Below are positions 6,787 to 8,067 of a stretch of DNA of 8,067 bases, one piece after another (within the stretch, counting starts at the first letter, position 1; every line of letters starts with the position of its first letter). The DNA is taken from assembly GCA_030619215.1 (NCBI GenBank), contig JAUXBV010000122.1, positions 1-8,067 of the forward strand. Direction: 5' to 3'. A program made the translations under genes and the position numbers. Source of the DNA: Fibrobacterota bacterium. GTDB taxonomy: Bacteria; Fibrobacterota; Chitinivibrionia; Chitinivibrionales; JANQEN01. The notes under the pieces were generated by a model that worked only from the letters and a program-made list of their open reading frames with translations, was not told the DNA's origin and ran no database searches.

Positions 6787-8067
6787 AATAATAACTCCTC
6801 TTTAGGAAAGGTATTTTCCTGATAGATTTTCCACGCATCGTTGCTTTTGGCAAGGGTCAGCTTTTTTCCATTTACTACATCAAGACGGTCGGATCTGTAT
6901 CCCTGCACGAATTTCAGCACAGCTGTGGATTCTGAAATATCGGCAAGGAATATCTTATCAATAGTTATATCAATTTTACTATACATCTCAAATGTTCTTG
7001 ATTTTTTCTCTTTCCACTCTAACCATTCCAAACCCTGACCATAAAAATTGTCTTTATGGTAAAACCGGGCATAATTCTCGATATCCATTGACTCCCAGGC
7101 GGCCTCCCATTTATTAAGAAGAGAGACAAAAAAATTCCTCTGTTTTTTATAGGCCGCTAAAATCTTTTTTCGCGTAATTTCTGTTTTATCAAAGTCCGGA
7201 ATAGTAAGCGGATCCTGAACGGTATCTTTATTAATTATCATAACAGGTGTACCTATGCCCGAGTTAAGATATTTTCCCAATTCAATTATGTTCAAATTTT
7301 CAAGCTCGAGGCAACCGCGGGTCTGCAAAGGAATGCTGTCGGGATTAGTACCATGAATCCAGATCCCGTTGCCGGTTCTTCCACTTTTTTTGTCTTCCTC
7401 ATTCGGGTAGTTGAGCACAAAAGCAAGCGGGCCATACATTTTATTCAGCTCGCTTCTTTCTTTCCGTCCTATAATAAAATAGATACCTTCCGGTGTTTTT
7501 TTATCACCTGCCCTTATTTTTATACCATCGTTTTCACCAATAGCCATTAAGTATTTTCGAAAAAGAGACCAGCTGTTATTTCTTTTATTTAAAACCCACA
7601 TTGTTCTGTTCGCTTTATTCGCAAGAAGAAAATAGTCCATTTTCTCGGGAAGGCGGACTACGCGCCTTTTCAAAGTAGACGCTTCTATATCCTTACTTGT
7701 AATGGTATCTTTATAAATAATTTGCTGAATAATCTTATTGTCATCTTTTATAGTATCTTTTTGGGCAATAGCTGTCTGCAATTTTTTCTGCTTTTTAACT
7801 GATACTTTCTTTTTACTCTGAAGTGCATTTTGTAAATAGATTGCGCTCTTTACGATTTTATCCGAATATAGTACACCGGCAATAACTAGTCCCAGGCTGG
7901 ATGTTACAATAATAGACCAGACAAGCATTTGCCGGGTTATTGTTATTTCCGGAAATATTTTTTCCGGCCGATATGCCCGTGCTATTTCCTTTTGCTTTTT
8001 AACTGTCTTGAAATAGTTTTCAAGGATTATCAGTCTGTAAAGAATAAAACGCTTTAATGTATACCAC
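6783..8067 (-). CDS. L,D-transpeptidase (YkuD) with C-terminal NTF2-like domain, 5' end outside window
   Basis: YkuD enzymes form 3-3 crosslinks in peptidoglycan or attach proteins to it. Numbering from the first in-window ATG (7926-7928), residues 1-21 form a membrane segment (MLVWSIIVTSSLGLVIAGVLY). A lysine-rich linker runs to about 90, the YkuD domain covers about 98-233, and an NTF2/SnoaL-like domain covers about 265-371 (KWEAAWESMDIENYARFY onward). The catalytic motif is intact: IHGTNP with His192 and TRGCLEL with Cys206. GDKKTPEGIY (141-150) is a typical family signature. The frame stays open for 46 further codons to the window edge with no ATG, GTG or TTG, and the ATG at 7928 lacks a Shine-Dalgarno, so the true start lies upstream. 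The extension is basic, consistent with a cytoplasmic tail and a single-pass anchor with the enzyme in the periplasm. Its stop overlaps the start of the coiled-coil gene by 4 bases. YkuD plus NTF2-like resembles the Cds6-type family. Confidence 0.92.
   Translation of the reverse strand, partial: WYTLKRFILYRLIILENYFKTVKKQKEIARAYRPEKIFPEITITRQMLVWSIIVTSSLGLVIAGVLYSDKIVKSAIYLQNALQSKKKVSVKKQKKLQTAIAQKDTIKDDNKIIQQIIYKDTITSKDIEASTLKRRVVRLPEKMDYFLLANKANRTMWVLNKRNNSWSLFRKYLMAIGENDGIKIRAGDKKTPEGIYFIIGRKERSELNKMYGPLAFVLNYPNEEDKKSGRTGNGIWIHGTNPDSIPLQTRGCLELENLNIIELGKYLNSGIGTPVMIINKDTVQDPLTIPDFDKTEITRKKILAAYKKQRNFFVSLLNKWEAAWESMDIENYARFYHKDNFYGQGLEWLEWKEKKSRTFEMYSKIDITIDKIFLADISESTAVLKFVQGYRSDRLDVVNGKKLTLAKSNDAWKIYQENTFPKEELLL

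Overview
This window is a compact, AT-rich bacterial chromosomal segment in which every convincing gene lies on the minus strand. In transcription order (from high to low coordinates) it holds six genes. They are an L,D-transpeptidase with a C-terminal NTF2-like domain, whose 5' end runs off the window; an 870-residue coiled-coil protein; a bifunctional (p)ppGpp synthetase/hydrolase of the long RelA/SpoT (RSH) type; a small membrane-anchored DUF4388/PATAN protein; a ribose-phosphate pyrophosphokinase (prs); and the first 55 codons of valyl-tRNA synthetase (valS). I see no RNA genes, insertion sequences, CRISPR arrays or other mobile DNA.

The right-hand half (4160-8067) looks like one tightly coupled operon. 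The transpeptidase stop overlaps the coiled-coil start by 4 bases, in an ATGATG context. The coiled-coil stop overlaps the Shine-Dalgarno sequence of rel, which starts at a TTG 11 bases further on. After rel there is a 176-base gap (1794-1969) with a weak hairpin plus T-run on the coding strand, a possible terminator. The DUF4388 gene and prs then follow 48 bases apart, probably as a second unit. A 194-base gap (166-359) separates prs from valS and holds a candidate promoter and a small cluster of short repeats.

The most striking element is the coiled-coil protein. From residue 187 to the C-terminus it is built on an exact 31-residue (93-bp) repeat: 14 units in uninterrupted register, then one 67-residue stretch (two units plus 5 residues), then six more units, the last one short by 3 residues. 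Within each unit the hydrophobic spacing fits four heptads plus one extra 3-residue step. A long, regular, cytoplasmic rod of this kind, co-translated with a membrane-anchored peptidoglycan-modifying enzyme and a stringent-response enzyme, suggests a link between cell envelope or shape and nutrient sensing. That link is inference.

Taxonomy is uncertain. A YkuD/NTF2-like transpeptidase, DUF4388 and a long RSH fit a diderm (Gram-negative-type) bacterium. The long coiled-coil protein recalls those of spirochaetes and other shape-elaborating phyla, but nothing here fixes the phylum. Rel and Prs both transfer the ATP pyrophosphate group, and ValS supplies charged tRNA whose depletion activates Rel, so the neighbourhood is thematically coherent around nucleotide and amino-acid status.
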